A stretch of DNA of 64,000 nucleotides from Shinella zoogloeoides (GCF_030733845.1 NZ_CP132311.1:2669501-2733500); one strand, 5' to 3'. Positions 9,280 through 18,385 are shown, numbered from the stretch's first letter. The notes: generated from the letters alone by a model not told the origin. Numbers and translations are program-made.

Positions 9280-9756
9280 ATGTCAACAGATAATGTGCAA
9301 AATACACACACATCGGAACTTATGCGTAACCTGCATGGGGCTTTGATAGAGATCGTCAGCGCGATGAACCGCCCGCAACGAGACGACGAACTGGTTCGGG
9401 AGGCTGGTATTTCACTGGACCGCGCTCTGTTTCGGCTCCTCGTCGCCGTCGAGCGCCTGGGGCCGATCGGTGTCGTCGAACTCGCCGAGCGGGTCGGACT
9501 CGATTATACGACCGTAAGTCGCCAGGTCGCAAAGCTTGACGGCCTTGGCCTTGTTGCCCGCCAGGGTAGTGCTGCCGACCGACGAGTTCGCGAAGCAATT
9601 ATCACGCCTGAAGGAAAGCTTGTGACGGACAAGATCGATGCAGCGCGTGAGCGGATGAGCCGGGCGATCTTCGATAAATGGGACGAAACGGACATTGCTG
9701 ATCTGGTGCGATTGATGCGCCGTTTTGCTGATGCATTCAGGCAGGATCGGAATTAA
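9280..9756 (+). CDS. MarR family transcriptional regulator
   Basis: 158 residues from the ATG at 9280, which follows a strong AGGAAGGAGG site; the in-frame upstream extension to 9226 would run across the operator. The winged helix is seen as VVELAERVGLDYTTVSRQVAKLDGLGLV, with the wing DRRVREAIITPEG. MarR proteins repress divergent genes and release on binding phenolic or lipophilic ligands. The gene starts 48 bp from the divergent monooxygenase ATG and carries an operator copy inside its own first codons, which predicts negative autoregulation and control of the monooxygenase operon. Confidence 0.9.
   Translation: MSTDNVQNTHTSELMRNLHGALIEIVSAMNRPQRDDELVREAGISLDRALFRLLVAVERLGPIGVVELAERVGLDYTTVSRQVAKLDGLGLVARQGSAADRRVREAIITPEGKLVTDKIDAARERMSRAIFDKWDETDIADLVRLMRRFADAFRQDRN
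9294..9308. promoter_or_regulatory. palindromic MarR operator, copy 2 (inside marR codons 5-10)
   Basis: TGTGCAAAATACACA has the same half-sites as copy 1, and the centres are 48 bp apart. It lies within the coding start of marR, where bound repressor would act as a roadblock. The match between two independent copies makes chance unlikely. Confidence 0.65.
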
Positions 9757-10008
9757 GCACCCAAGCCGGATTCCCGACGAAGCGCCTGCGAGCCATCTGA
9801 AGGTGCAGGAGTAGCGTGAGCTATCGCAATGGTCGGAGGGGCACCCGCCACAGCGCGATGACCGGCATCATGAAGTCGCAGATCGACTGGATTCCGCTTT
9901 CAGCGGCAGGTCGTGCCCTGACGCTACTACATCCATCACGTCTTGTGACCACATCCCCTTCGATCGACTGGTGCCAAGCGGAACGAAACACGACTAGCTT
10001 CGTCCAAC

Positions 10009-10668
10009 CTAGATCCAGACCGTCTGCCCCTCACCCTCGCAGCCGAAGGCGTGGAGCGTGGCTCTCGGGACGCTGAGCATATGTTCGGCGCCCCTGTTCA
10101 GGAGAAAGGCGGAGGTCTGCGGTTCCCGGTAGGCGAGGATTTCCGTGGGGGATGCCGCCGTGTAGATGCCGCGCAGGGCGCGCAGGCAGCCGCTATGTGT
10201 GACAGCGACATGCGGGCGGGTCTGGTCGAGGGAGCGCAGCCATTCCCGCAGCCGTTCGGCCAGCGCCGTGCGGCTCTCCCCGCCGGGCATGGAATAATCC
10301 CACGGGTCGGCGGCATGGGCATCGTATTGCTCGGGCAGATCCCGCTCGATCTCGCCATGCAAGCGTCCTTCCCAGACGCCGTAGCAGCGCTCGGCCAGCA
10401 GCGGCGCTTCCCCGAAGCGCTTGAAGGGCAGCGACCAGATATCGGCGAGGATAGAAGCCGTCTGCCGGGCGCGGCCGAGAGGGCTCACCCAGAACGCCGC
10501 ATCCGTCATGTCCGCCACGGTTTCCGAAAGCCGTACGGCGACGGCCTGCGCCTGACGCACGCCATTGACGGTCAGCGGCGTGTCACGGCTTCCTTGCAGG
10601 CGTCCGGCGACGTTCCATTGGGTCTCCCCGTGGCGGATGACGAGGAGGGTGGGCAGGGTTTCAATCAT
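10009..10668 (-). CDS. histidine phosphatase family protein (phosphoglycerate-mutase-like)
   Basis: 219 residues. The catalytic RHGETQWN motif is at about residues 12-19; the second histidine lies in VTHSG near residue 160, with an acidic residue at YGVWEGR. This is the two-histidine phosphatase fold of cofactor-dependent phosphoglycerate mutases, alpha-ribazole phosphatases and broad phosphatases. It follows the ABC ATPase gene by 58 bp on the same strand and may be the last gene of that operon, where a phosphatase would suit uptake of a phosphorylated solute (inference). Mutase activity is unlikely for a protein of this size and context. Confidence 0.85.
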   Translation of the reverse strand: MIETLPTLLVIRHGETQWNVAGRLQGSRDTPLTVNGVRQAQAVAVRLSETVADMTDAAFWVSPLGRARQTASILADIWSLPFKRFGEAPLLAERCYGVWEGRLHGEIERDLPEQYDAHAADPWDYSMPGGESRTALAERLREWLRSLDQTRPHVAVTHSGCLRALRGIYTAASPTEILAYREPQTSAFLLNRGAEHMLSVPRATLHAFGCEGEGQTVWI

Positions 10669-10693
10669 ATCTTAAGGCCTTTGCATGGGGGAA

Positions 10694-10717
10694 CCTTCGC
10701 CGCCGGAGCGGCGAAGG
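10694..10717. repeat. intergenic hairpin between ABC ATPase and phosphatase genes
   Basis: CCTTCGCCGC and GCGGCGAAGG form a perfect 10-bp stem with a 4-nt loop. No U-tract follows on the transcribed minus strand, so it is more likely an mRNA-stabilising or attenuating stem than a full terminator. Confidence 0.55.
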
Positions 10718-10726
10718 GGATCGTCG

Positions 10727-11827
10727 TCAATCGGCAAGCCAGAGCGCCGAGGCCGGCTTGATGCCGAGCACCGTGCGACTGCCGGGGGCAAGCAGGCCGT
10801 CGCCGGAATGGAAGGGCGCGTCGACCAGCACCGTCGCCGTGCCCACTTCCACGCCGTAGCGCACCGTCGCGCCGAGGAACTCCCGGTGCGCGATTGTGCC
10901 GGAAAGCGGGACGGCATCGGCGTCCACCGTGCCGATCGTCGCATATTGCGGGCGGAAGACGAGCTTCGCCCCGGCCGGCACATCGACGCCCGCCGGCACC
11001 GGAATGCTGCCGCCGCCGGCCACTTCGAAGCTGCGCGCCGCGCCCTCACCCTTCACGCTGCCTTCCAGGATGTTCGCCGTGCCGAGAAAGTTGGCGACGA
11101 AGAGGTTGGACGGCTTCTCGTAGAGATGCATCGGCGTGCCGACCTGCTGGATGCGGCCTTCGTTGAAGACCGCGATGCGGTCGCAGACCGTGTTCGCCTC
11201 CTCCTGATCGTGGGTGACGAAGATGGTGGTGAGCTTCAGGCGCTGCTGGAGTTCGCGCAGCTCCCGCCGCACCTCCACGCGCATCTTCGCGTCGAGGTTC
11301 GACAGCGGCTCGTCGAGCAGCAGCACCTTGGGCTCGATGGCGATGGTGCGGGCGAGCGCCACGCGCTGCTGCTGGCCGCCGGAAAGCTGCGAGGGCCGCC
11401 GGTCGGCAAGATGCGACAGGCCGACCAGCGCAAGGGCCGCGGCCACGCGCTTTTCCACCTCGGCGCGGGGCAGGCGCCGCTCCTCCAGGCCAAAGGCGAC
11501 GTTGCGTGCCACCGTCATGTGCGGCCAGAGCGCGTAGGACTGGAATACCATGCCGATGTCGCGCTTCCACGGCGGCATGTCGAGCACATCCTCGCCGCCG
11601 ACGACGACCGCGCCGTTCTGAGCCTGGTTGAACCCGGCGATGAGGCGCAGCAGCGTCGTCTTCCCGCAGCCGGACGGGCCGAGAAAGGCGAAGAACTCGC
11701 CGGGCTGGATTTCGAGATTGATGTCCTTCAGCACATGCAGCGGACCGTAATAGAGATTCACGTCGCGGATGCTGATGGCCTTTGCTGGGCTTTCCGCGAG
11801 GGCAGCCTTGTCGATATTGATGGTCAT
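10727..11827 (-). CDS. ABC transporter ATP-binding protein (FbpC/PotA type)
   Basis: 366 residues from the ATG at 11827. Walker A is GPSGCGKTT, the signature LSGGQQQRVALARTI, Walker B KVLLLDEPLSNLD, and the H-loop VTHDQEEA. A C-terminal TOBE regulatory domain occupies roughly residues 270-366. This is the ATPase class that works with two-domain or fused permeases for iron(III), polyamines or 2-aminoethylphosphonate. It is third in the binding protein - permease - ATPase order, 17 bp after the permease. Minus-strand operon; expression probably driven by the sigma-54 promoter at 15041-15055. Confidence 0.93.
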   Translation of the reverse strand: MTINIDKAALAESPAKAISIRDVNLYYGPLHVLKDINLEIQPGEFFAFLGPSGCGKTTLLRLIAGFNQAQNGAVVVGGEDVLDMPPWKRDIGMVFQSYALWPHMTVARNVAFGLEERRLPRAEVEKRVAAALALVGLSHLADRRPSQLSGGQQQRVALARTIAIEPKVLLLDEPLSNLDAKMRVEVRRELRELQQRLKLTTIFVTHDQEEANTVCDRIAVFNEGRIQQVGTPMHLYEKPSNLFVANFLGTANILEGSVKGEGAARSFEVAGGGSIPVPAGVDVPAGAKLVFRPQYATIGTVDADAVPLSGTIAHREFLGATVRYGVEVGTATVLVDAPFHSGDGLLAPGSRTVLGIKPASALWLAD

Positions 11828-11844
11828 AGTCCGTTCCTCCCGGA

Positions 11845-13557
11845 TCATTTGCCGATGCCGAGCGCCTTCTGGCGGCGCTCGATAACGTAGTGGGACAGCA
11901 GCGTGCACAGCGCGACCATGACGACCGCGATGACGCCGAGGGCCGCGCCGGGGCCGCGGCCGGCCGGCGATTGCATGAAGACGTAAAGACCGTAGGCGAG
12001 CGGCGCGTCGGAATTGCTCTGAATGAGCATCAGCGTCGCCGAAAGCTCGACGGCGGCGGTGGAGAAGCTGGTGACGAAGCCGGCGAGAAGGCCGCCCGTC
12101 ATCAATGGAAGCACGATACGGCGGATGGTCCGCTGCTTGGTCGCGCCGAGGTTCTCCGCCGCTTCCTCCAGCGATTCCGATACCTGCTGCAGGGCGGCGT
12201 AGCAGGCGCGCAGCGCATAGGGCAGGCGGCGAATGGCGAGCGCCAGCACGACCATGATCCAGAGCGTGGCGAGCGGCGTGCCATCCGGCAGCGAGACGCC
12301 GTAGAAGGTGCGCAGATAGCCGATGCCGAGCACGACGCCGGGAATGGCGAGCGCCGAGGTCGCCGCCCAGTCGAGCCATCGCCGGCCGATGATCTTGGTG
12401 CGCAGTACGAGATAGGCGATGGCACCGCCGACGACCACGTCGATGAGGCCGGCGAGCGTGGCGTAGATCAGCGTGTTCTTGATGTAGATCGAGCTTTCGC
12501 CGAACACCCGGCCGTAATGGGCGAGCGTCACGGCATCCGGCAGCGGGCTGAAGGACCAGACCGTGGCGAAGGACAGCATCAGCAGGCCGATATGCGGCGA
12601 GAGCACGAGCAGCAGGATGAGGCCGACGACGCCATAGGCGACGATGCTCTCCCCAAGACCGAGCTTGCGCCGCGACAGGCCGCCACCGCCACGCTGGGTC
12701 GTGGAATAGTCCTTGCCGCGCATGGCGACGGCCGACAGCCACATGGCGAAGATCGAGACGACGATGAGGATGACGGAGATGACATAGCCCATCGGGTCCG
12801 TCAGACCGACGGAGGTGACGCGCAGATAGGCCTGCGGCGCCAGCATGTCCTTGACGTTGAGCAGAAGCGGCGTCGCAAGATCGTCGAAGACCTTGACGAA
12901 GACCAGCGAGGCGCCGGCGAGATAGCCGGGCATGGCGAGCGGGAAGACGATGCGGCGGAAGAGGCGCATGCCGGACGAGCCGAGGTTCTGCGCCGCCTCT
13001 TCCATGGAGCGGTCGATGTTGCGCAGACTGGTGGAGAGGTTGATCAGGATGAAGGGGAAATAGTGCAGCGACTGCACGAAGATGACACCGTTCAGCCCCT
13101 CCATGAAGGGAATGCGGATGCCGAACCAGTCATTGAGCAGCAGGTTGACGGTCCCGTTGCGGCCGAAGAGCAGCTGCATGGCCACCGCGCCGACGAAGGG
13201 CGGCATGATGAGCGGCACGAAGCCGAGGGTCTGGATGACCAGCGAGCCACGGAACTCGAAGCGCGTCGTCAGCACCGCGAGCGGCAGCGCGATGGCGCTC
13301 GCCCAGACCACCGACATGGCCGAGACATAGACCGAGTTGAAGAACGAGCGGCGGAAGAGATCGGTGTTGAAGAAATCGACGAAGTTCACGGCGGTGAGTG
13401 CGCCGGTGCCCTTCTCCGTGAAGGCGGTGTAGATCACCGTTCCGGCGGGGATGACAAGGAAGATCGCGAGAAAAAGCGCGATCAGCGTCACCGCCAGAAC
13501 CTGGCCGGGCCGCGCCGTGATGCGCCGGGCAGGAAGGGATGGAAGTGCGAAGGCCAT
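11845..13557 (-). CDS. ABC transporter permease, two fused membrane domains
   Basis: 570 residues with about twelve transmembrane segments. Two EAA loops are visible, EEAAQNLGSSGMRLFRRIV and EEAAENLGATKQRTIRRIV, one in each half, so this is an internally duplicated permease as in FbpB or AfuB. Each loop docks on one ATPase subunit, so a single polypeptide forms the whole channel. GGAG lies about 9 bp before the ATG. It is preceded by the solute-binding protein gene, with a hairpin in the 111-bp gap. Confidence 0.92.
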   Translation of the reverse strand: MAFALPSLPARRITARPGQVLAVTLIALFLAIFLVIPAGTVIYTAFTEKGTGALTAVNFVDFFNTDLFRRSFFNSVYVSAMSVVWASAIALPLAVLTTRFEFRGSLVIQTLGFVPLIMPPFVGAVAMQLLFGRNGTVNLLLNDWFGIRIPFMEGLNGVIFVQSLHYFPFILINLSTSLRNIDRSMEEAAQNLGSSGMRLFRRIVFPLAMPGYLAGASLVFVKVFDDLATPLLLNVKDMLAPQAYLRVTSVGLTDPMGYVISVILIVVSIFAMWLSAVAMRGKDYSTTQRGGGGLSRRKLGLGESIVAYGVVGLILLLVLSPHIGLLMLSFATVWSFSPLPDAVTLAHYGRVFGESSIYIKNTLIYATLAGLIDVVVGGAIAYLVLRTKIIGRRWLDWAATSALAIPGVVLGIGYLRTFYGVSLPDGTPLATLWIMVVLALAIRRLPYALRACYAALQQVSESLEEAAENLGATKQRTIRRIVLPLMTGGLLAGFVTSFSTAAVELSATLMLIQSNSDAPLAYGLYVFMQSPAGRGPGAALGVIAVVMVALCTLLSHYVIERRQKALGIGK

Positions 13558-13636
13558 GAGGCAGTCTCCGGAGTGAGATCGGCCGGCCCGGCGGCCGAGG
13601 GCGCCGGGAGGAGCGAAGACAGGGCTGAGGGGGGGA

Positions 13637-13659
13637 GGCCGCCCGTCCGGCGGGCGGCC
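13637..13659. repeat. intercistronic hairpin after the solute-binding protein gene
   Basis: GGCCGCCCG and CGGGCGGCC form a perfect 9-bp GC stem with a 5-nt loop, immediately 3' of the binding-protein stop codon. Stems at this position usually block 3' exonucleases and keep binding-protein mRNA more abundant than permease mRNA. Confidence 0.6.
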
Positions 13660-13668
13660 CTGGCAAGA

Positions 13669-14988
13669 TCAGTCGATCAGGTCGAGCGCCTGCTCGGCCT
13701 TGGACTTGGCGGCAGCGTATTTCTCGCTGGCGAAGGCCGCCCAGATCTGTTCCAGTTCGGCCTGACGTGCCGTCTTTTCCTCGCCGCCGGTGAAGGCCGC
13801 GCGCATTTCGTCGGTCGCCGCCTCTTCCGCCGAGACCGGCATGCGGGCCATCAGGCCATGGGCCTCCGCGATCAGCGCGCGCGCTTCGGCCTGGTCATTG
13901 GCCGCCAGCGCCTTTTCGGCAGCATGGATCGCCTTCGTCGCATCGCGCAGATTGTCGAGCTGGAAGGTGATCAGCTGGTCGTAAAGGGCGTCGACAACAT
14001 CCGTGCGCTGCTTGGAGACGTCGGAATCGAAGGTGATCATCGACTGGAAGCGCGGATCCTCGAAGGGGTTCGGGAAGCCTTCCGGCGCATTCTTGTAGAG
14101 TGCCGGGTTGATCGGCAGGCGGCGGATCGCCGGTTCGAGCAGAACGGCCTGCCCCTTTTCCGACAGCAGGTAGTTCACGAAGGCTTCGGCGCCCTTCTGG
14201 TTCGGCGCATTGGCGATGATGCCGACATTGGCCGGCACGACCGTCGTGATCGAGGGATAGCTGAAGGAGACCGGGAAGCCGCTCGCCTTGGCGGAGAAGG
14301 CGAAGAAGTCGATGACGATGCCGATGCCCGTCTGGCCGGAATTGACCGCATCCGGCACGCCGAAGGAGCGCTCCGTCACCTGCTGGAGGTTGCCGCCGAT
14401 GCCGGTCAGCGTCGCCCAGCCCTTTTCCCAGCCCTCGCCCTGCAGGATCGTCTCGATCGTCAGATGCGTCGTGCCGGAGCGCGAGGGTGCGGCGATGGCG
14501 ATATGGTCATGATATTCCGGCTTCAGGAGGTCACTCCATTCGGTCGGCTGCGGCAGGTTGTTGGCTTCCAGATAGCGGTCGTTCGACATGATGCCGTAGC
14601 CGGACGCGGCAAAGCCGAAATAGTAGCCCTGCGGATCGTTGACCGGATAGGAGCCGACTTTTTCGGGAAGGCCCGTGACAGACGGCGTGAACCGGGCCAG
14701 CAGGTCGCGGCTCTTCAGGTTCTCGAAGGCGTCGGGCGCGGAGGCCCAGAACAGGTCGACCTGATTGTTGCCCTTCGTCTCGTCGACGAACTTGACGCCC
14801 GAGCTCGTGCTCTTGTTCTGAACGTCGAGCGTATAACTGGGATTGGCGGCCTCGAAGCCGGCCTTGAAGGGATCTGTGACGTCCTTGGAGAAGGACGTGA
14901 TGACGGTGACTTTTCCGCCGTCCTGGGCCTGAACGGCAACGATCATGGCGGCCGACATCAGCATCGCCGCGGCAATGGTCTTGAGCAT
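13669..14988 (-). CDS. ABC transporter solute-binding protein
   Basis: 439 residues from the ATG at 14988, which has a perfect GGAGG site 6 bp upstream. The N-terminal 22 residues are a signal peptide. The body is a cluster-D type binding protein (iron/thiamine/phosphonate-like): KVTVITSFSKDVTDPFKAGF at the mature start and PSRSGTTHLTIE, an anion-binding-looking loop. It shares a full-length layout, including the SRSGTTHL loop, with the sensor-type binding protein at 18386, so the two are paralogues likely to bind related ligands. The C-terminal ~90 residues are helical and Ala/Glu-rich. It lies directly downstream of the sigma-54 promoter. Confidence 0.9.
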   Translation of the reverse strand: MLKTIAAAMLMSAAMIVAVQAQDGGKVTVITSFSKDVTDPFKAGFEAANPSYTLDVQNKSTSSGVKFVDETKGNNQVDLFWASAPDAFENLKSRDLLARFTPSVTGLPEKVGSYPVNDPQGYYFGFAASGYGIMSNDRYLEANNLPQPTEWSDLLKPEYHDHIAIAAPSRSGTTHLTIETILQGEGWEKGWATLTGIGGNLQQVTERSFGVPDAVNSGQTGIGIVIDFFAFSAKASGFPVSFSYPSITTVVPANVGIIANAPNQKGAEAFVNYLLSEKGQAVLLEPAIRRLPINPALYKNAPEGFPNPFEDPRFQSMITFDSDVSKQRTDVVDALYDQLITFQLDNLRDATKAIHAAEKALAANDQAEARALIAEAHGLMARMPVSAEEAATDEMRAAFTGGEEKTARQAELEQIWAAFASEKYAAAKSKAEQALDLID

Positions 14989-15040
14989 ATGGTTTCCTCC
15001 CAATGGCGCCGCCGGCTCTCCGGCGGTCATCGGGATATCA

Positions 15041-15055
15041 GCAAAGCCCGTGCCA
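15041..15055 (-). promoter_or_regulatory. sigma-54 (-24/-12) promoter
   Basis: Read on the minus strand, TGGCACGGGCTTTGC matches the consensus TGGCAC-N5-TTGC at every conserved base. It sits 53 bp upstream of the binding-protein ATG and just downstream of the gene for a sigma-54 activator carrying GAFTGA. The ABC importer should therefore be transcribed by RpoN holoenzyme under control of that activator. Confidence 0.88.
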
Positions 15056-15060
15056 GTTTC

Positions 15061-15076
15061 GAAAACGCCGGTTTTC
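15061..15076. promoter_or_regulatory. inverted repeat upstream of the sigma-54 promoter, candidate activator site
   Basis: GAAAAC-N4-GTTTTC is a perfect inverted repeat adjacent to the -24 element on its upstream side. A second GTTTTCC half-site occurs at 15123-15129, and GGGTAAC is repeated at 15107-15113 and 15139-15145. One of these repeats may be the enhancer bound by the sigma-54 activator. The close position of the first is unusual for an enhancer. Confidence 0.4.
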
Positions 15077-15147
15077 CAGCGTTCCCGCACGAAAAATGGG
15101 AAAGAAGGGTAACATCGCCTCCGTTTTCCGGGGTCGAAAGGGTAACG

Positions 15148-16473
15148 TCACGCTTCCTCTTCACCCCCGAGGCCATGCTTGCGCATCTTCAGGTACAGCG
15201 TCTTGCGTGAGATGCCGAGCATGTCCGCCGTCACGCCGATGCGGCCTTCCTGCTCGGCAAGGCTGTCGATGAGGATCGCCCGCTCCACCCGGTCCATGCG
15301 CGCCTCCAGCGTCTCACCGGCCGCTTCGCCGCCCGTCGGCAGGTCTTCGAGGCCGAGCACGTAACGTTCGGCAACGTTGCGCAGCTCGCGCACATTGCCG
15401 GGCCAGTTGCGCCGGTCGAGATCGGCAAGCACGGTCGCATCGACATGCGGGGCGGCGCGGCCCTGCCGGCGTGCAGCCAGATCGAGGAAGTGGCGGAAGA
15501 GCAGCGCGACGTCGCCCCGGCGAACCGAAAGCGCGGGCAGCTCGACGCGGGCGATGTCGAGCCGATAGGCGAGGTCTTCGCGGAACCTGCCCTGCCGGGC
15601 AAGCTGGTGCAGATCCGCCTTCGTGGCGGCAACGACCTGAAGGTCGACCGCCACCTCGTCGTTCGAGCCGAGCCGCTCGATGACCCGCTCCTGCAGCACG
15701 CGCAGCAGTCGCACCTGCGCCGGCAGCGGCATTGATTCGATCTCGTCGAGGAAGAGCGTGCCGCCATGGGCATGCTCGATCTTGCCGATGCGCTTGTCCT
15801 TCGCCCCGGTAAAGGCACCGGCCTCATGGCCGAACAGTTCCGATTCCAGCATGGTCTCCGGGATCGCGCCGCAATTGACGGCGACGAAGCGGCCCTTGCG
15901 GCCGCTGAAATCGTGCAGCGCCCGCGCCGTCACCTCCTTGCCGGTGCCCGTCTCGCCGAGAACGAGGATATCGGTCGCCGCGCCCGCAATGCGCTTCAGC
16001 CGCTCGCGCAACGCCACCATCGGCGCCGAATGGCCGATCAGCCGCGCCTCCCAGCCATCGGCCGCGATGGACAGGCGCAGGCGCCGGTTTTCGATAAGCA
16101 GGCGGCGATGGTCGCGCGCCCGGCGCACGGTCTCGATGAGATGCACCGGATCGGCCGGCTTCTCCAGAAAATCCCAGACGCCATCGCGCATCGCGCGCAG
16201 CGCCATCGGGATATCGCCATGGCCGGTCATCAGGACGATCGGGATCTCCCTGTCGATAGCCTGCACGGCGGCCACGAGGTCGAAACCGTCCCGCCGCGGC
16301 ATGCGCACATCCGAAACGAGGACCGCCTCGCTATCGGCCGCAAGCCCTTCCAGCGCCGCCGCGACGGAACCGTACGCGGATACGCGAAACCCCTCGATCT
16401 CCAGAAGTTCGCGGCAGGCGTCGAGCACATTGGCGTCGTCGTCGACGAGGATGACGTCTATCGATGCGGTCAT
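15148..16473 (-). CDS. sigma-54-dependent response regulator (PgtA/DctD type)
   Basis: 441 residues in three domains. The receiver (1-120) has acidic D11/D12, phospho-acceptor D55 and K105. The AAA+ domain (about 145-370) has Walker A GETGTGKE at 173-180 and the sigma-54-contacting GAFTGA at 219-224. A Fis-type helix-turn-helix follows near the C-terminus (ADMLGISRKTLYLKMRKHG). The start overlaps the kinase stop codon (ATGA), showing a coupled pair. It should activate the sigma-54 promoter 93 bp past its own stop. Together with the kinase and the upstream binding protein it resembles the PgtCBA phosphoglycerate-sensing set. Confidence 0.93.
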   Translation of the reverse strand: MTASIDVILVDDDANVLDACRELLEIEGFRVSAYGSVAAALEGLAADSEAVLVSDVRMPRRDGFDLVAAVQAIDREIPIVLMTGHGDIPMALRAMRDGVWDFLEKPADPVHLIETVRRARDHRRLLIENRRLRLSIAADGWEARLIGHSAPMVALRERLKRIAGAATDILVLGETGTGKEVTARALHDFSGRKGRFVAVNCGAIPETMLESELFGHEAGAFTGAKDKRIGKIEHAHGGTLFLDEIESMPLPAQVRLLRVLQERVIERLGSNDEVAVDLQVVAATKADLHQLARQGRFREDLAYRLDIARVELPALSVRRGDVALLFRHFLDLAARRQGRAAPHVDATVLADLDRRNWPGNVRELRNVAERYVLGLEDLPTGGEAAGETLEARMDRVERAILIDSLAEQEGRIGVTADMLGISRKTLYLKMRKHGLGGEEEA

Positions 16474-18374
16474 GCCGCTCCTTTCAGGGACACGATGAAG
16501 CGCGTGCCGCCGGGTCCGGTCTCCAGCACGGCGATATCGGCGCCGAAATCCTTGATGATGTTGTAGGAAATGGAAAGGCCGAGCCCGAGGCCCGCACCAA
16601 CCGGCTTGGTGGTGAAGAAAGGATCGAAGACCGCCTCGCGGTTCCCGGCGGCAATGCCCGCGCCGGTATCGCCGACGATCAGGCTTGCCCCTTCGCCGCT
16701 CCCCTCCGCCGTCACCGTCACGACCCTTTCGGGCCGCTCCGCCACGGCATCGAGCGCATTGGCGACGAGGTTCACCACGACCTGTTCGAGCCGCACTGGC
16801 TCGGCCATGACCTGCGGCAGGTCGGGCGGCAGCACGAGTGCGAGCGTCGCGCCCTCCTCCTCGAAACGATGGTCGAGCAGGCTCAGCGCCTCGTGCACGA
16901 CAGCCGCAAGATCGACGGGCTGCAGTTTCGCATCCGGCCGTCGCGCGAAGCGGCGGATATGGCTGATCTGTCCGGCCATGCGCGCCGTCAGCGCGCGGAT
17001 CTTCTCCAGGTTGTTCAGCGCCTGCTCGCTGTTGCCGCGTGCGATCAGCGTGGAGCCGCTGTGGATATGCGCGCGGATCGCCGCCAGAGGCTGGTTCAGC
17101 TCGTGGCCAATGCCCGCCGCCATCTGGCCGAGCGCCGCGAGCTTTGCCGACTGCACCAGCTCATCACGCGTCTGGCGAAAGAGGGTGAGCGCGCGGGCAA
17201 GGTCCGCCAACTCGTCATTGCCGCCCGCCGGAATGGGCGCGGCAGGATTGCCCGCGCTGATCGCCGTCGCGGCATGGGCGAGCTGATCGATGCGGGCAAG
17301 CAGGCTGCGATGCACATAGAAGACGCCGATGACGACGGCGAGCGCGACGGCCATCACGGCGATGGCCGCAAGCAGCTTCCGGCCGAGGTCGATGGCCGCG
17401 GCCGCCCTCTGCGCCGCCGCGCCGGCGCTCGCCTCGATGGCCACCACTTCCGCCTCGATGCGCTGGCCGAGCGCCGCGACGAGACGGCCGTTCTCCTTCG
17501 CCAGTTCGCCGAGCCGTTCCGCCTCACGCATTTCTGAGCGCTTGCGGTTGGGCGTGCCCGTCGCGGGGTCGGATTGCTGCAGGATGCGCCGGGCAAGCTG
17601 GCGCACCGTCAGACTGTCCGGCCAACCCTCCAGAGTCGCCAGGCGCGCGGCAAGCTCGTCCGCGCTGTCGCCGAGAAAGGCATTGGCCTCCTGCACCTCC
17701 TCCGCCGTCGCGCTGCTGACGAGCCGGGCGATCAGCCCGGTGGCAAGATTGGCCTGCGACACCACGGTCAGCAGTGCCTCGCTGCGCCGCTGCTCGCCGA
17801 GCGCGGCCGCGCTGCGACCGTTACGCGTTTCCGCCTCGATGTTGAAGCGGATGTCGTCGACCAGCGGATCGGCCTCCTCGATCAGATCGGCCTGCACCCA
17901 GCGCAGCTCGTCGACATCCGCGCGCATCGCCTCGGCCAACGTGAAGCGCTTGCCGGCCGCCAGATCGATCCGGGTGAGGTTGCCGTTGATCGAGGCGGCC
18001 AGCGGCAGAAGCTTCTGCACGGAAGGTTCGGCCTCGTTATCCTCCAGCAATGCCTGCAAGGCGGCCAGCCGCTCGGCATAGACGCGGCGGGTCTCGTCAT
18101 ATTCCGCCCGCGTCTCCGCACCGGTCAGCGCCGCCGTGACCGAGCCGATATCGGCTCCCGCCTTGGAAAGCCGCGAGGCGAAGGCAAGCTGCGGCATCTG
18201 CACTTCGGCAATGCGCGAAAGCTCGCCCGAGAGTTCCCGGTAGGAAAGCCAGCCGACGAGGCTGGCGCCGACGGCAAGGCCGACGATCGCGACGAAGGCC
18301 GCGCCGAGGCGCGCGCCGATACCGAAGCGCCATCGCCTCGGCCCCTTCCGTCGTGATGCATCATGGGTCTCCAT
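16470..18374 (-). CDS. sensor histidine kinase (PgtB/DctB type)
   Basis: 634 residues from the ATG at 18374 (earlier in-frame starts lie inside the preceding gene). There is one transmembrane segment near residues 20-45, a long helical periplasmic region, and a second segment near 325-350 followed by a HAMP linker. The dimerisation helix has phospho-acceptor His424 (GHELNQPLAAIRAH). The ATPase domain has N (VNLVANALDAV), G1 (GDTGAGI), F (DPFFTTKP) and G2 (GLGLGLSIS) boxes. The periplasmic part is large enough to dock the neighbouring binding protein. It starts 11 bp after that gene and overlaps the regulator by 4 bp. Confidence 0.9.
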   Translation of the reverse strand: METHDASRRKGPRRWRFGIGARLGAAFVAIVGLAVGASLVGWLSYRELSGELSRIAEVQMPQLAFASRLSKAGADIGSVTAALTGAETRAEYDETRRVYAERLAALQALLEDNEAEPSVQKLLPLAASINGNLTRIDLAAGKRFTLAEAMRADVDELRWVQADLIEEADPLVDDIRFNIEAETRNGRSAAALGEQRRSEALLTVVSQANLATGLIARLVSSATAEEVQEANAFLGDSADELAARLATLEGWPDSLTVRQLARRILQQSDPATGTPNRKRSEMREAERLGELAKENGRLVAALGQRIEAEVVAIEASAGAAAQRAAAAIDLGRKLLAAIAVMAVALAVVIGVFYVHRSLLARIDQLAHAATAISAGNPAAPIPAGGNDELADLARALTLFRQTRDELVQSAKLAALGQMAAGIGHELNQPLAAIRAHIHSGSTLIARGNSEQALNNLEKIRALTARMAGQISHIRRFARRPDAKLQPVDLAAVVHEALSLLDHRFEEEGATLALVLPPDLPQVMAEPVRLEQVVVNLVANALDAVAERPERVVTVTAEGSGEGASLIVGDTGAGIAAGNREAVFDPFFTTKPVGAGLGLGLSISYNIIKDFGADIAVLETGPGGTRFIVSLKGAA

Positions 18375-18385
18375 CGCGCCGGCTT

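Noticed and set aside
10694..10717. Hairpin as a terminator of the ABC operon
   Set aside because: The stem is perfect, but no U-tract follows on the transcribed strand. Kept only as an intercistronic stem.
11890..15210. A 1106-codon open frame on the plus strand
   Set aside because: It runs antisense through the ABC permease and binding-protein genes, is dominated by Arg, Gly, Asp and His, and has no domain. It is a GC-rich shadow of well-supported minus-strand genes.
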